DNA of 64,000 bases from an uncultured Cohaesibacter sp. (GCF_963677725.1 NZ_OY782507.1:62001-126000), one strand, 5' to 3'; counted from the first letter of the stretch, positions 19,621 through 29,852 are shown. The notes: generated from the letters alone by a model not told the origin. Made by a program: numbers and translations.

Positions 19621-19768
19621 GCTTGCCCGGGGAATGGGACAAGAAAAGAGGCCGTGGGGCATAAAAGGCATATGGCTGATTGGTTGATCTCTCCTCAATT
19701 TCATCCTATTTAAGCCTTCTTTAGCGTCTGAGGACTATTGTATCGCCGCAGAGATATTGGAGTTTTGA

Positions 19769-20914
19769 ATGGAATTTCTTCAAAGCGTGTTTTCAGCCGG
19801 TTCCGGCCTGCTGGGCTACGCAATTCCCGCCCTGTTTGTTCTGACAATCGTTGTCTTCTTTCACGAGTTGGGGCACTTTCTGGTCGGGCGCTGGTGCGGT
19901 GTGACGATCAAGGCTTTCTCGATTGGATTTGGCCGTGAATTGTTTGGCTTTTACGATAAGCACGGGACACGCTGGAAATTCAGTCTTATCCCTCTGGGCG
20001 GTTATGTGAAATTTGAAGGCGACGAAAATGCCGCCAGCGTTCCGGACCAAGAGGCACTTGATTCCATGGGCAAAGATGCCCGCGAAGGCTCTCTGCATGC
20101 CCAGCCCCTCTGGGCGCGGGCAGCGATTGTTGCTGCGGGGCCGATTGCCAATTTCCTTCTTTCTATCGTTATTTTCGGAACCCTGCTGTTTGCCTATGGC
20201 AAGCCGTTGATGGTGCCGCGCGTCGATAGTGTGGTCGAGGATAGCGCTGCTGCGGAAGCTGGCTTCAAACCCGGTGACATCATGGTGTCAATTGACGGAA
20301 CGCCGATTGAGGCCTTTGTCGATGTCCAGCGGGTTGTGGCGCTGAGTTCCGAAGACACGCTGAAAATTGTTGTTGATCGCGATGGTAAGTTGGTCACGCT
20401 ATCTACGACACCGCGGCGCACGGAAGTGACGGATCAGTTTGGCAACAAACAGAAAATTGGCGTGCTGGGGATTCGTCACCAGGCTCGCCCAGAAGATGTG
20501 AAGCTGAAGAAATATGGTCCGGTCGAGGCTTTGTGGGGCGGCGTTGAAGAAACCTATTTCATAGTCGAGCGGACATTGGGCTATATCGGGCGCATTTTCG
20601 TTGGTAAGGAAGATGCTGACCAGCTGGGCGGACCCATTCGTGTGGCTCAGGTGTCCGGGCAGGTGGCGACATTGGGAATTGTGGCGCTGGTCAATCTGGC
20701 AGGAATGCTGTCTGTCAGCATCGGGCTAATCAACCTGTTTCCCATTCCGATGCTTGATGGTGGGCATCTGGCTTTTTACGCAGTCGAGGCGGTTCGAGGA
20801 AAGCCTTTGTCGGCCAAGAGTCAGGAATTTGGATTCAAGATCGGACTGGCAATGGTCTTGTCATTGATGTTCTTTGCAACGTTCAATGACATTACGCAGA
20901 TATTCTTGCGTTAG
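19769..20914 (+). CDS. rseP: RIP metalloprotease RseP (site-2 protease)
   Basis: A 381-residue intramembrane zinc protease. The HELGH zinc motif lies in the first helix region (about residue 32), the PDZ domain is about 130-210, and the third-ligand motif NLFPIPMLDGGHL is near 322. It cleaves membrane-bound anti-sigma factors or signal peptides. A single PDZ domain is seen, as in many alphaproteobacterial members. bamA follows, the usual order. Confidence 0.96.
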   Translation: MEFLQSVFSAGSGLLGYAIPALFVLTIVVFFHELGHFLVGRWCGVTIKAFSIGFGRELFGFYDKHGTRWKFSLIPLGGYVKFEGDENAASVPDQEALDSMGKDAREGSLHAQPLWARAAIVAAGPIANFLLSIVIFGTLLFAYGKPLMVPRVDSVVEDSAAAEAGFKPGDIMVSIDGTPIEAFVDVQRVVALSSEDTLKIVVDRDGKLVTLSTTPRRTEVTDQFGNKQKIGVLGIRHQARPEDVKLKKYGPVEALWGGVEETYFIVERTLGYIGRIFVGKEDADQLGGPIRVAQVSGQVATLGIVALVNLAGMLSVSIGLINLFPIPMLDGGHLAFYAVEAVRGKPLSAKSQEFGFKIGLAMVLSLMFFATFNDITQIFLR

Positions 20915-21141
20915 GAAAATCTTTTGGTTTGTGCTGCACAGATGTAAAAGCCTGAGCGGTTTCAATAAGAAAGATGTGGCTTAACGGCAACGGACTGTGA
21001 TGATAAAGCCAAATGGGCAACTTGGGGGGTTGATCCTTGCGAGATTCAAGGTAAAACCCTAATGAACATAAAGATTCCATTTCGGGGACGCATTTGTGTC
21101 CAAAACGAATTGATGAAGCAGATAAAAGAGTGTTTGGGCTG

Positions 21142-23451
21142 ATGAAAAATTTAAAGACCATCGCTTGGGGTGCGGCTCTGGCAACCGTGATGAGCGTGGG
21201 CGTTCCGCTTGGTCCCGTCGATCTTTTTAGTATTAGCCCTGCATTTGCGCAGACCGTTTCGCGAGTTGTGGTTCGGGGTAATGCCCGTGTATCCGACGAT
21301 ACGATCCGGTCCTATGTGCAAGTTAAGCCAGGTCAGCGTGCCAGCGCGTTTGCGATTGATGAATCGCTGAAAGCGCTTTACCAGACCGGGTTGTTCAAAG
21401 ATGTCAAAATTCGCCGTAGCGGCGGCAGCCTTGTTGTCGACGTTGTCGAGAATGCGGTTATTAACCGCATCGCCTTTGAAGGCAACAAGCGTCTTGAAGA
21501 CAAGAATCTCGAAGGGATCGTTACCTCGAAAAGCCGCGGCATTCTGAGCGAAACAAAGATTCGCACGGACGCCCAGCGCATTCTTGAGGCTTATCGCCGT
21601 TCGGGACGTTTCGGCGCGAAGGTTGAGCCCAAGGTGATCGACTTGGGGCGCAATCGTGCTGACTTGGTGTTTGAGATCAATGAGGGCGAAAAGACTGCGG
21701 TCTCCCGCGTGTCGATCCTTGGCAACAAGGCGTTCAGTGACAGTCGCTTGCAGCGGGTGATTGATACCAAGGAAACCAATTGGCTGAGCTGGTTCACCAA
21801 GAATGATGTCTATGACGCCGAACGTCTGGCCGCTGATGAAGAACGGCTGCGTAAATTCTATCTCAATCATGGTTATGCCGATTTCCGCGTCGTTTCGTCG
21901 ATTGCGGATCTGGACCGCGAGCGTAACGTCTTCTTCGTTTCCATTACGGTTGACGAAGGCGAGCAATATAAAATTGGTGATGTCGAGATCGATAGCGCTG
22001 TGCCTGACGTGGATGCAGAGAGCCTGCGGTCTGAGGTGAAAACCAAATCTGGTGATGTTTATCGTCAGGACGCTGTTTCCGATACCCTCGAAGACATGAC
22101 CATCGAGATTTCCAAATCCGGTTATGCCTTTGCTCGGGTGAGCCCTCGTGCAGACCGTGATTATGAAAACAAGACCATCAATCTGGTTTATCAGGTGGAT
22201 GAAGGTGCGCGCGCCTATATCGAACGTATCAATATCCGTGGTAACACCCGGACCCGCGACTATGTTATCCGTCGTGAGTTCGATATGGCTGAGGGCGATG
22301 CCTTCAATCGCGTTCTTCTGGATCGTGCGAAACGGCGCTTGAACGCGCTTGGCTTCTTCGAAAAAGTCGAAATCAACACCGCTCCGGGTAGTTCTTCTGA
22401 CCGCGTTGTGCTGAATGTTGACGTTGTTGAAAAAGGCACCGGTTCTGTGGCCATTGGTGGCGGTTATTCCACCACAGACGGTCTGATTGCTGATATCTCG
22501 ATCACCGAGAAGAACTTCATGGGTCGTGGCCAGTATCTGCGTGCAGCGTCCGGTTTCGGGACCAGTAAGCGGAATTATGCCTTCTCCTTCACCGAGCCTT
22601 ATTTCCTTGGTCGTCGGATGTCAGCTGGCTTCGATTTGTTCCGTGAAACCTATGAAGACAATGCGACGCGCGATTATGACTATCAGCGTACAGGCGGTAC
22701 CATTCGTTTCGGTCTGCCGATTACCAATGATCTGTCCTTCAATCCATACTATACGTATGAGAGCAAGAAGCTTTCTAAGTATACCGGTACATCCGTTGCC
22801 ATTCTGCAATCCCAGAAGGAAGGCACAACGATCAAATCCGCCGTTGGCTATCGGTTGGTCTATAATACGCTCGACGATATGCAGAAACCGAGCGAAGGTA
22901 TCTTTGCACGCTTCAGTCAGGAAGTTGCCGGTGTTGGCGGTGATGTGAAGTTCGTCCGTTCGACAATTGATGCGCGCTATTATCGTGAATTGCATCCCGC
23001 TTGGGGTCTCGTCGGTATGCTGCGTGTCGGTGCTGGTCATATTGAAGGCTATGGCAACGATGACGTGCGTTTGCTTGATGCCTTTAACCAGGGCGGCGAG
23101 ACAATCCGCGGCTTTGCGCCAAATGGCTATGGTCCGCGCGACAAAGCGTCCGGCGATGCAATTGGCGGCAAAACCTATGTCAATGCGACAGCCGAACTCC
23201 AGTTCCCGATCCGTGGTCTTGAAACCCTCGGTATCAGCGGTTCGGTCTTTGCTGACGCAGGTACATTGTTTGGTAGTGATGCCGCAAGCGGCAGCTACAA
23301 TGACGACGGTAGCATCCGGTCATCCGTTGGTGCTGGTCTGATCTGGGCTAGCCCGTTCGGCATGCTGCGTCTTGATTATGCCTATGCGCTTTCGAAAGAA
23401 AGCTATGATGACACCCAGTCCATTCGCTTCGGCGCTGCATCCAACTTCTGA
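21142..23451 (+). CDS. bamA: Outer membrane protein assembly factor BamA
   Basis: A 769-residue Omp85 protein that inserts beta-barrel proteins in the outer membrane. The signal peptide ends at SPAFAQ (about residue 37). Five POTRA domains occupy roughly 38-420 and the 16-strand barrel the rest. The lid-lock loop appears as TIRGF, and the C-terminus ends in a Phe as expected for a barrel (SIRFGAASNF). ATG at 21142 is chosen because it gives a proper signal peptide; the ribosome site is weak. A terminator follows immediately. Confidence 0.96.
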   Translation: MKNLKTIAWGAALATVMSVGVPLGPVDLFSISPAFAQTVSRVVVRGNARVSDDTIRSYVQVKPGQRASAFAIDESLKALYQTGLFKDVKIRRSGGSLVVDVVENAVINRIAFEGNKRLEDKNLEGIVTSKSRGILSETKIRTDAQRILEAYRRSGRFGAKVEPKVIDLGRNRADLVFEINEGEKTAVSRVSILGNKAFSDSRLQRVIDTKETNWLSWFTKNDVYDAERLAADEERLRKFYLNHGYADFRVVSSIADLDRERNVFFVSITVDEGEQYKIGDVEIDSAVPDVDAESLRSEVKTKSGDVYRQDAVSDTLEDMTIEISKSGYAFARVSPRADRDYENKTINLVYQVDEGARAYIERINIRGNTRTRDYVIRREFDMAEGDAFNRVLLDRAKRRLNALGFFEKVEINTAPGSSSDRVVLNVDVVEKGTGSVAIGGGYSTTDGLIADISITEKNFMGRGQYLRAASGFGTSKRNYAFSFTEPYFLGRRMSAGFDLFRETYEDNATRDYDYQRTGGTIRFGLPITNDLSFNPYYTYESKKLSKYTGTSVAILQSQKEGTTIKSAVGYRLVYNTLDDMQKPSEGIFARFSQEVAGVGGDVKFVRSTIDARYYRELHPAWGLVGMLRVGAGHIEGYGNDDVRLLDAFNQGGETIRGFAPNGYGPRDKASGDAIGGKTYVNATAELQFPIRGLETLGISGSVFADAGTLFGSDAASGSYNDDGSIRSSVGAGLIWASPFGMLRLDYAYALSKESYDDTQSIRFGAASNF

Positions 23452-23467
23452 TGCTGGGACATTAATT

Positions 23468-23504
23468 AAAAAAGCCGCTGCTCATTCGGGCGGCGGCTTT
23501 TTTT
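23468..23504 (+). terminator. Intrinsic terminator between bamA and lpxD
   Basis: AAAAAAGCCGC pairs with GCGGCTTTTTTT around a short GC-rich loop. The T-run ends 12 nt before the lpxD ATG, leaving almost no leader for lpxD. Confidence 0.88.
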
Positions 23505-23516
23505 GTGAAAGCAAAC

Positions 23517-24557
23517 ATGACTGAACCAACATTTTTCAACAAAGTTGAAAGCCTGACGCTTGGCAAGATTGCCGAGCTTGTCTCTGCAAATCTGCCTGAA
23601 GACGCTGATGCGTCTGTAGCCATTCATGCCGTTGCGCCCATTGAGACGGCGCTCGAGGGGCAGATTTCCTTTCTCGACAATCCAAAATATCTGCCTCTCC
23701 TTGAGACGACGCAAGCGACGGCTGTTTTGTGTGCCAAGCGGTATGAACAAAAGGTCCCCGAAGGGGTGATCGCGCTGGTTGTTGGCAATCCGTATGATGC
23801 CTTTTCCATCGTTTCCACGGCTTTCTATCCTGAAGCGATCCAGCCTCTGCCTTATTTCGAGAGCAACGGGGGCATTTCGCAGGCTGCCCATATTCACCCG
23901 ACCGCCAAGGTTGAGAAGGGTGTCTGTATTGAGCCAGGTGCCAATGTTGGCGCTGGTGCTGAAATTGGCAGTGGCACGACACTTGGTGCGAATGCCGTGA
24001 TCGGGCAAGGCGTGCGTATCGGTCGTAATTGTCACATCGGCGCCAATGCTGTTGTTCAGCATTCACTGGTGGGAGACCATGTGATCCTGCATCCAGGTGT
24101 CTGCTGTGGGCAGGACGGCTTTGGCTTCTCTATGAGCCCGATGGGCCATAAGAAGGTACCTCAGGTTGGCCGGGTTATCGTTCAGGATCACGTTGAAGTT
24201 GGTGCCAATAGCACCATTGACCGTGGTGCCAACCGTGACACCATCATTGGTGAAGGCACCAAGATCGACAATCAGGTGCAGATTGGCCACAATGTGGAAG
24301 TGGGCCGGCATTGCGTGCTTGTGTCGCAAGTGGGAATCTCGGGGTCTTCGCGGCTTGAAGATTTTGTTGCGATTGGTGGACAGTCCGGCGTGGCCGGGCA
24401 CATCACCATTGGCATGGGCGCTCAGATCGCTGCGGTCAGTGTGGTGCGTGAAGATGTGCCTGCTGGCGGCCGGTTTGGTGGTGTTCCTGCCAAGCCAGTC
24501 AAGCAATGGTTCCGTGAAATGACGGCTCTGAAGAAATTGGCTGAAAAAGGCAACTGA
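23517..24557 (+). CDS. lpxD: UDP-3-O-acylglucosamine N-acyltransferase
   Basis: A 346-residue lipid A biosynthesis enzyme. The N-terminal uridine-binding domain occupies about residues 1-105; a left-handed beta-helix of hexapeptide repeats (VCIEPGANVGAGAEIGSG and on) about 115-310; and a C-terminal helix follows with FREMTALKKLAEK. The catalytic His is expected near HSLVGDH. ATG at 23517 is used; GTG at 23505 is in frame but lies within the terminator tail. Confidence 0.96.
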   Translation: MTEPTFFNKVESLTLGKIAELVSANLPEDADASVAIHAVAPIETALEGQISFLDNPKYLPLLETTQATAVLCAKRYEQKVPEGVIALVVGNPYDAFSIVSTAFYPEAIQPLPYFESNGGISQAAHIHPTAKVEKGVCIEPGANVGAGAEIGSGTTLGANAVIGQGVRIGRNCHIGANAVVQHSLVGDHVILHPGVCCGQDGFGFSMSPMGHKKVPQVGRVIVQDHVEVGANSTIDRGANRDTIIGEGTKIDNQVQIGHNVEVGRHCVLVSQVGISGSSRLEDFVAIGGQSGVAGHITIGMGAQIAAVSVVREDVPAGGRFGGVPAKPVKQWFREMTALKKLAEKGN

Positions 24558-24687
24558 TCGTTTCGGTGCCGTATGGACCTTAAGTTTGGTTAGGCTTCGA
24601 AGTATTTTGTTGAAAACTGATAATCAGTACAGCCCGGTAAGGGGCCGGGCCATCTGGACGCGTTTCAGGTGCTGAAGGGAAGATAAC

Positions 24688-25155
24688 ATGACTGAAAAAA
24701 CGACCCTTGATAGTGCAGACATCATGCGTGTCATGGAACTTTTGCCGCACAGATATCCTTTCTTGATGATTGACAAGATCATCGAGATGGACGGCGATGA
24801 TAGCTGTATCGGCATTAAGAATGTGACCATCAACGAGCCGCATTTCATCGGCCATTTTCCCAATCAACCGGTGATGCCGGGGGTTCTGTTGATCGAAGCC
24901 ATGGCGCAGACCGCTGGTGCCTTGTGCGTCAACAATCGAAAGGAAATGGGCCCGCCGAGCGTTGTCTATTTCATGACGATCGACAAATGCAAATTCCGTA
25001 AACCGGTCGTGCCTGGTGACGTTGTCCAAATTCACGTCAAGAAGATCCGCAATCGTGCCACCATCTGGAAGTTTGCTTGTGAAGCACAGGTGGACGGCGT
25101 CAAGGTTTGCGAAGCCGAAGTGAGCGCCATGCTCGTAGGAAATGAAGATAAATAA
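24688..25155 (+). CDS. fabZ: 3-hydroxyacyl-ACP dehydratase FabZ
   Basis: A 155-residue hot-dog fold dehydratase of fatty-acid synthesis. Active-site His is in [16 protein letters not shown] and the catalytic Glu in [11 protein letters not shown]. FabZ and LpxA share the 3-hydroxyacyl-ACP pool, which explains the common lpxD-fabZ-lpxA grouping. Its TAA stop shares one base with the lpxA ATG, so the two are translationally coupled. Confidence 0.97.
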   Translation: MTEKTTLDSADIMRVMELLPHRYPFLMIDKIIEMDGDDSCIGIKNVTINEPHFIGHFPNQPVMPGVLLIEAMAQTAGALCVNNRKEMGPPSVVYFMTIDKCKFRKPVVPGDVVQIHVKKIRNRATIWKFACEAQVDGVKVCEAEVSAMLVGNEDK

Positions 25156-25952
25156 TGGCAACAATACATCCAACTGCCATCATCGCCGAGGGTGCGACGC
25201 TCGCTGATGATATCGAAATTGGCCCTTATTGCGTCATTGGTGCAAATGTCACCATTGGGACAGGGGGCAAGTTGCATTCTCATGTGGTCGTTGATGGCAA
25301 CACGACGATCGGCAAGAATGTTGAGATTTTTCCTTTTGCCGCTGTCGGTTTGCAACCGCAGGATCTGAAGTTCGACGGTGAAGATGTTGGATGTGTTATC
25401 GGCGATCATGTCAATATTCGTGAATATGTGACGATCAATCCCGGCACCAAAGGTGGCGGTGGCATGACGCGGGTCGGCGATTCCTGCCATCTGATGGTCG
25501 GGGCGCATATTGCTCATGACTGTGTCGTTGGCGATCACGTCATTCTGGTCAACCATGCGACTTTGGCAGGCCATGTCGAGGTCGGTGATCATGCGATTGT
25601 CGCGGGCATGTCTGCCGTGATCCAGTTTGCCCGTGTGGGTGAGCATGCCTTTGTGGGTGGAATGTCCGGCCTTGAGAATGACCTCATTCCGTTTGGTTCG
25701 GCTCTTGGCAATCGCGCCCATCTGGGTGGATTGAATATTGTTGGCCTAAAGCGGCGCGGCTTTAGCCGCGAGCAGATCCACAATCTGCGACATGCCTATC
25801 GTTTGCTGTTTGCTGATGAAGGCACACTTGCAGAGCGCGTCGATGATGTCGCTAACATGTTCGCCGAGGATGAGAATGTGATGAAAATCATCAACTTCAT
25901 CCGCGCAGATAACAAAAAGGCGCTTTGCACGCCACGCAACCAAAAAGACTAG
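25155..25952 (+). CDS. lpxA: UDP-N-acetylglucosamine O-acyltransferase
   Basis: A 265-residue first-step enzyme of lipid A synthesis. Ten or so left-handed hexapeptide repeats run from residue 3 (HPTAIIAEGATLADDIEIG) to about 180. The catalytic His is in GAHIAHDCVVGDH, and the C-terminal helical domain contains LKRRGFSREQI. ATG overlaps the fabZ stop (TAATG). lpxI follows 2 nt after the stop. Confidence 0.97.
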   Translation: MATIHPTAIIAEGATLADDIEIGPYCVIGANVTIGTGGKLHSHVVVDGNTTIGKNVEIFPFAAVGLQPQDLKFDGEDVGCVIGDHVNIREYVTINPGTKGGGGMTRVGDSCHLMVGAHIAHDCVVGDHVILVNHATLAGHVEVGDHAIVAGMSAVIQFARVGEHAFVGGMSGLENDLIPFGSALGNRAHLGGLNIVGLKRRGFSREQIHNLRHAYRLLFADEGTLAERVDDVANMFAEDENVMKIINFIRADNKKALCTPRNQKD

Positions 25953-25954
25953 CC

Positions 25955-26824
25955 ATGACAATGCCAGGTGATGGGCCGGTGGGCATCATTGCCGGCGGTC
26001 ATGATCTTCCGCTCGAAGTGGCCGCGGCTCTGCAGCAATCGGGCCGTGACTATTTCCTGTTTGGACTTGCGGGGGAGGCGGATGACCGGATTTCCAGCCA
26101 CCCGCATGCTTGGCTGAAATGGGGCGAGATCGGGCGTTTGTTCAAGATGCTTGAGCAAATGCGGATCCGCGATGTGCTGTTTATCGGGTCAATCACCTCG
26201 CGCCCGGACTTCAAGTCCGTGCGGCTCGACTTCGGGGCTGTAAAGGCCTTGCCGGAAATTCTCAAAATCATGGCTGGTGGTGGCGATGAAGGCGTGTTGG
26301 CCGGTGTGGCCCATTTCGTCGAACGCCGCGGTCTGCGCCTGATGTCGGTGCCGGATGTTGCGCCTTCGCTGGTGGTGGGTGACGATCTGTGCGTCGGCGC
26401 TGTCAAATCCTATGAAATGGAAGCCGATGTGGAGCTGGCGGCAGAAACCGCTGTGCTGATTGGCGCTCTGGATGCCGGGCAGGGGGTCGTTGTAGCTGGA
26501 GGGCGCATTTTGGCGATGGAAGGACCGGAAGGGACCGACCAGATGCTGGAGCGGGTGACGTTGATCCGTGAACAAAAGCGCGCCCGCTGGAACTTCGGCA
26601 AGGAAGGTCTGTTGCTCAAGCGCGCCCGCCCGGGGCAGGATTTGCGCTTTGACATGCCGACAATCGGTCCGCGGACGGTGGAGAATGTCCAGCGCGCTGG
26701 TTTGGCGGGAATCATTTGTGCCGGCGGACAGGTTTTGTGTGCCAATCGTCAGGAAACAGTGCGCAAGGCGCGGGAGCTAGGGCTCATTCTTCAGTCTCGG
26801 CAGTTGGATGATATCTGCCTGTAA
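25955..26824 (+). CDS. lpxI: UDP-2,3-diacylglucosamine pyrophosphatase LpxI
   Basis: A 289-residue member of the LpxI (former DUF1009) family that hydrolyses UDP-2,3-diacylglucosamine to lipid X, replacing LpxH in many alphaproteobacteria. N-terminal GPVGIIAGGHDLPLEVA and C-terminal LKRARPGQDLRFDMPTIGP (which includes the conserved Asp region) are diagnostic. The start at 25955 is set by the 2-nt gap after lpxA and the family N-terminus. It is in the lpxD-fabZ-lpxA-lpxI-lpxB operon. Confidence 0.95.
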   Translation: MTMPGDGPVGIIAGGHDLPLEVAAALQQSGRDYFLFGLAGEADDRISSHPHAWLKWGEIGRLFKMLEQMRIRDVLFIGSITSRPDFKSVRLDFGAVKALPEILKIMAGGGDEGVLAGVAHFVERRGLRLMSVPDVAPSLVVGDDLCVGAVKSYEMEADVELAAETAVLIGALDAGQGVVVAGGRILAMEGPEGTDQMLERVTLIREQKRARWNFGKEGLLLKRARPGQDLRFDMPTIGPRTVENVQRAGLAGIICAGGQVLCANRQETVRKARELGLILQSRQLDDICL

Positions 26825-26875
26825 CGAGCTCTATGCCATTTTGGTGCAATATTGCGGGTGATGAAGGATAGGCCA

Positions 26876-28030
26876 ATGGCAGAACAGAAAAAGCCACTCC
26901 TCTATATCGTGATCGGGGAGGAATCCGGCGACCAACTGGGGGCGCGGGCTGTGATTGCACTCAAGGCCGCAACCGGGGGTGAGATTGCCTTTGCCGGGTT
27001 GGCGGGTGAGCGGATGCAGGCGGAGGGGCTTACAAGTCTGTTCCCGCTTGGAGACATCGCGGTGATGGGGCTGATAAACATCATCAAGCAATATCCGCAT
27101 CTTTATCGGCGTGGCATGGAAGTGGTCGACGATATCGTGGCGACCAAGCCGGATCTGTTGCTGATCATTGACAGCCCGGAATTTACGCATGCCGTTGCAA
27201 AAAGGGTGCGCAAGCAACGCCCGGATTTGCCGATCATCAATTATGTTTCTCCCAGTGTTTGGGCCTGGCGTCCGGGGCGCGCCAAGACAATGGCGCGTTA
27301 TGTGGATCATCTTTTGGCGTTGCTGCCATTTGAGGTGCAGGCCCACAAGCAATTGGGTGGGCCGCCTTGTACCTATGTTGGTCATCCGCTGATTGAACGA
27401 CTGGATGTGTTGCGGCCTGCGGAAGGCGAGAGAGGCCCGCTGGAGGCACCTGTGTTGCTGGTGCTGCCCGGCTCAAGACGCAGCGAGGTCAGCCGCCTGA
27501 TGGTCGAATTCGGGGCTGTGGTGGCGCAAGCCAAGGTGCGATATCCTAATTTGCGCGTCATCTTGCCAGCGGTCAGCCATTTGCGCGGTTTGATTGAGGA
27601 AGGCCTTCGAGACTGGACAGTAAAGCCTGAGATCGTGGAAGGGGAAGCGGCAAAGTTCGCGGCTTTCCGTCAGGCTCATGCCGCTTTGGCGGCCTCCGGC
27701 ACCGTAACGCTGGAACTGGGGCTTGCGGGCATTCCAATGGTGGTGGCCTACAAGGTCGACTGGCTGATGGGGAAACTGAAATTCCTGTTCAAGGCGCATT
27801 CCTTCGTGCTGACCAATCTGGTGCTGGGACAGAACACGATCCCCGAATTTCTCGATGACGAAGCCAATGCGGACATCTTGACTGCGAGTCTTTTGCCGTT
27901 GCTGACAGACAGTGCAGAACGGGATGCTCAACTTGAAGCCTTGCGTAAGCTCGATGCGCGGATGCAGCTGCCCCATGGCACGCCAAGCGGACAAGTTGCG
28001 CGGATCGTGCTGGAGCATTTGTCCCGGTAG
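26876..28030 (+). CDS. lpxB: Lipid-A-disaccharide synthase
   Basis: A 384-residue GT-B type glycosyltransferase (family GT19) that joins lipid X and UDP-diacylglucosamine. Conserved N-terminal IGEESGDQLGARA, central YVSPSVWAWRPGRAK and C-terminal nucleotide-binding ASGTVTLELGLAGIPMVVAYK are visible. ATG at 26876 follows AAGGA at 7 nt; in-frame upstream ATGs add a few unconserved residues. A bidirectional terminator separates it from convergent gltA. Confidence 0.96.
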   Translation: MAEQKKPLLYIVIGEESGDQLGARAVIALKAATGGEIAFAGLAGERMQAEGLTSLFPLGDIAVMGLINIIKQYPHLYRRGMEVVDDIVATKPDLLLIIDSPEFTHAVAKRVRKQRPDLPIINYVSPSVWAWRPGRAKTMARYVDHLLALLPFEVQAHKQLGGPPCTYVGHPLIERLDVLRPAEGERGPLEAPVLLVLPGSRRSEVSRLMVEFGAVVAQAKVRYPNLRVILPAVSHLRGLIEEGLRDWTVKPEIVEGEAAKFAAFRQAHAALAASGTVTLELGLAGIPMVVAYKVDWLMGKLKFLFKAHSFVLTNLVLGQNTIPEFLDDEANADILTASLLPLLTDSAERDAQLEALRKLDARMQLPHGTPSGQVARIVLEHLSR

Positions 28031-28064
28031 GATGCATTGCTGTTGGAATGATCTCATCGCACAT

Positions 28065-28093
28065 AAAAAAGGCTCCCGTAGGGGAGCCTTTTC
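28065..28093. terminator. Bidirectional terminator between lpxB and gltA
   Basis: AAAAAAGGCTCCC / GGGAGCCTTTT stem with A-run on one side and T-run on the other, 34 nt after lpxB and 20 nt after the end of convergent gltA. Confidence 0.9.
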
Positions 28094-28112
28094 TGTTTGA
28101 TGCGTGTGCTGA

Positions 28113-29402
28113 TTAGCGCTCGTCGATTGGTGTGTAATCGCGGGACGTTGCGCCAGAGAAGAGCTGACGTGGGCGACCAATGCGCTGGGATGGATCTTCG
28201 ACCATTTCTTTCCACTGTGCAATCCAGCCAACGGTACGGGCCAGAGCGAACAGCACGGTGAACATCTCTGCCGGGAAGCCAAGAGCGCGCAGGGTGATGC
28301 CAGAATAGAAGTCAATGTTCGGATAGAGTTTCTTCTCGATGAAATATTCATCATTGAGAGCGATTTTCTCCAGAGCCATGGCGACTTCAAGGGTCGGATC
28401 GTCTTTGACACCCAGTTCGTTGAGCACTTCGTGACAGGTGCTCTGCATGATGCGCGCGCGTGGGTCATAGTTTTTGTAAACGCGGTGACCAAAGCCCATC
28501 AGGCGGAATGGATCGTCTTTATCCTTGGCGCGTTTGACGAATTCATCAACGCGATCCGGGGTGCCGATTTCGTGCAGCATGTTGAGCGCTGCCTCATTAG
28601 CCCCGCCGTGGGCCGGACCCCAAAGGCAGGCAATGCCAGCGGCGATACAACCAAACGGGTTGGCACCCGAGGAACCGGCAAGACGGACTGTCGATGTGGA
28701 TGCATTCTGCTCGTGGTCGGCATGGAGAGTGAAAATGCGGTCCATAGCACGCGCCAGAACGGGGCTCACGTTATATTGTTCGGCAGGAACCGAGAAGCAC
28801 ATATGCAGGAAGTTGGCTGCATAATCCAGATCGTTGCGGGGATAAACAAATGGCTGCCCGATGGTGTATTTGTAGGCCATGGCCGCAAGGGTCGGTACCT
28901 TGGCGATCATACGCAGGGAGGCAACCATGCGGTGATGCGGATCGGTTATGTCGGTGGAGTCGTGATAGAATGCGGACAGAGCACCAATCACGCCTACGAG
29001 AATGGCCATTGGATGCGAGTCACGACGGAAACCGGTGTAGAACTTGCTCATCTGTTCGTGCACCATGGTGTGACGGGTCACACGGGTGTCGAAGTCGATT
29101 TTTTCAGCAGCATTTGGCAGGTGGCCATACAGAAGCAAGAAGCAGGTTTCAAGGAAGTCACCCTGTTCTGCGAGTTGCTCAATCGGATAGCCGCGATAAA
29201 GGAGAATGCCCTTGTCGCCATCGATATAGGTGATTTCGGATTCACAAGAAGCCGTGGACGTGAAGCCCGGATCATAGGTGAACATGCCAGTCTGGGCATA
29301 GAGCTTGGAAACGTCGATCACGTCCGGACCAATGGTCCCGCTGTGGATCGGGAATTCCCAGCTCTTGTCGCCAACGTTCAATGTTGCTTTGTTGTCACTC
29401 AT
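28113..29402 (-). CDS. gltA: Citrate synthase (type II)
   Basis: A 429-residue TCA-cycle entry enzyme condensing acetyl-CoA and oxaloacetate. Active-site regions seen are [27 protein letters not shown] and the Asp in [10 protein letters not shown]. The N-terminal beta-rich domain ([17 protein letters not shown]) marks the Gram-negative hexameric type. The start at 29402 gives the usual MSDNKATL; an open frame upstream adds nine unconserved residues. Confidence 0.97.
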   Translation of the reverse strand: MSDNKATLNVGDKSWEFPIHSGTIGPDVIDVSKLYAQTGMFTYDPGFTSTASCESEITYIDGDKGILLYRGYPIEQLAEQGDFLETCFLLLYGHLPNAAEKIDFDTRVTRHTMVHEQMSKFYTGFRRDSHPMAILVGVIGALSAFYHDSTDITDPHHRMVASLRMIAKVPTLAAMAYKYTIGQPFVYPRNDLDYAANFLHMCFSVPAEQYNVSPVLARAMDRIFTLHADHEQNASTSTVRLAGSSGANPFGCIAAGIACLWGPAHGGANEAALNMLHEIGTPDRVDEFVKRAKDKDDPFRLMGFGHRVYKNYDPRARIMQSTCHEVLNELGVKDDPTLEVAMALEKIALNDEYFIEKKLYPNIDFYSGITLRALGFPAEMFTVLFALARTVGWIAQWKEMVEDPSQRIGRPRQLFSGATSRDYTPIDER

Positions 29403-29600
29403 TCGGCTACTCCCCAATTTGGAAAACATTGACTGTTGCTATCGGAATGAAATGGTGCGTCTGGGCGCAGCTGATCCTCCGAGGCAACAAAGGAACTGTG
29501 CATTCGGTATATGATTTTTCCCTCATCTGCAAGCTTTGTTCCATGCGTGTTATTGCGGAGAAAAATGAAATGTATATGTATTTCAGTGGTTTATTCTACC

Positions 29601-29628
29601 ATAGTATGATCTGTTTTTCGTAAGTCAA
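29601..29628 (-). promoter_or_regulatory. Promoter of gltA
   Basis: On the minus strand TTGACT (29628-29623), a 16-nt spacer and TACTAT (29606-29601), in an AT-rich setting and pointing to gltA. The predicted leader is about 190 nt. Confidence 0.6.
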
Positions 29629-29790
29629 TGTTACAATTTGATAGAGAAAGTGAGTTGGTAAAGATTTTTGTCCGTTCCTGAAATCCAAGTCGGGGCGGGC
29701 ACTTGGCTCTGAGAATCAGTTGCTTTTTGCCTTTAACCGGCCAATTCACATTTCCCTGACACAGGCCTGTCACATCTGGATAATAGGCGC

Positions 29791-29823
29791 AAAAACAGGG
29801 CCGAGGCAAGTGCTCCGGCCCTG
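29791..29823 (-). terminator. Intrinsic terminator after gltX
   Basis: On the minus strand CAGGGCCGG pairs with CGGCCCTG around a loop of about 10 nt and is followed by five T. It lies 30 nt after the gltX stop. Confidence 0.88.
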
Positions 29824-29852
29824 CAAATAGCAGTGAACAATTCTGCGTGATA

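Larger units (their letters stand above)
29403..29852. other. Intergenic region gltA-gltX
   Basis: 450 bases containing the gltA promoter (29601-29628) with a long (about 190 nt) AT-rich leader, and the gltX terminator (29791-29823). No ORF or RNA gene was recognised. Confidence 0.6.

Noticed and set aside
28431-29432. 333-codon plus-strand frame opposite gltA
   Set aside because: Shadow of the citrate synthase gene; no family-like sequence or ribosome site.
29750-29790. Inverted repeat TGACAcAGGCCTGTCA before the gltX terminator
   Set aside because: Imperfect and with no relation to a gene start; probably chance next to a GC-rich terminator.
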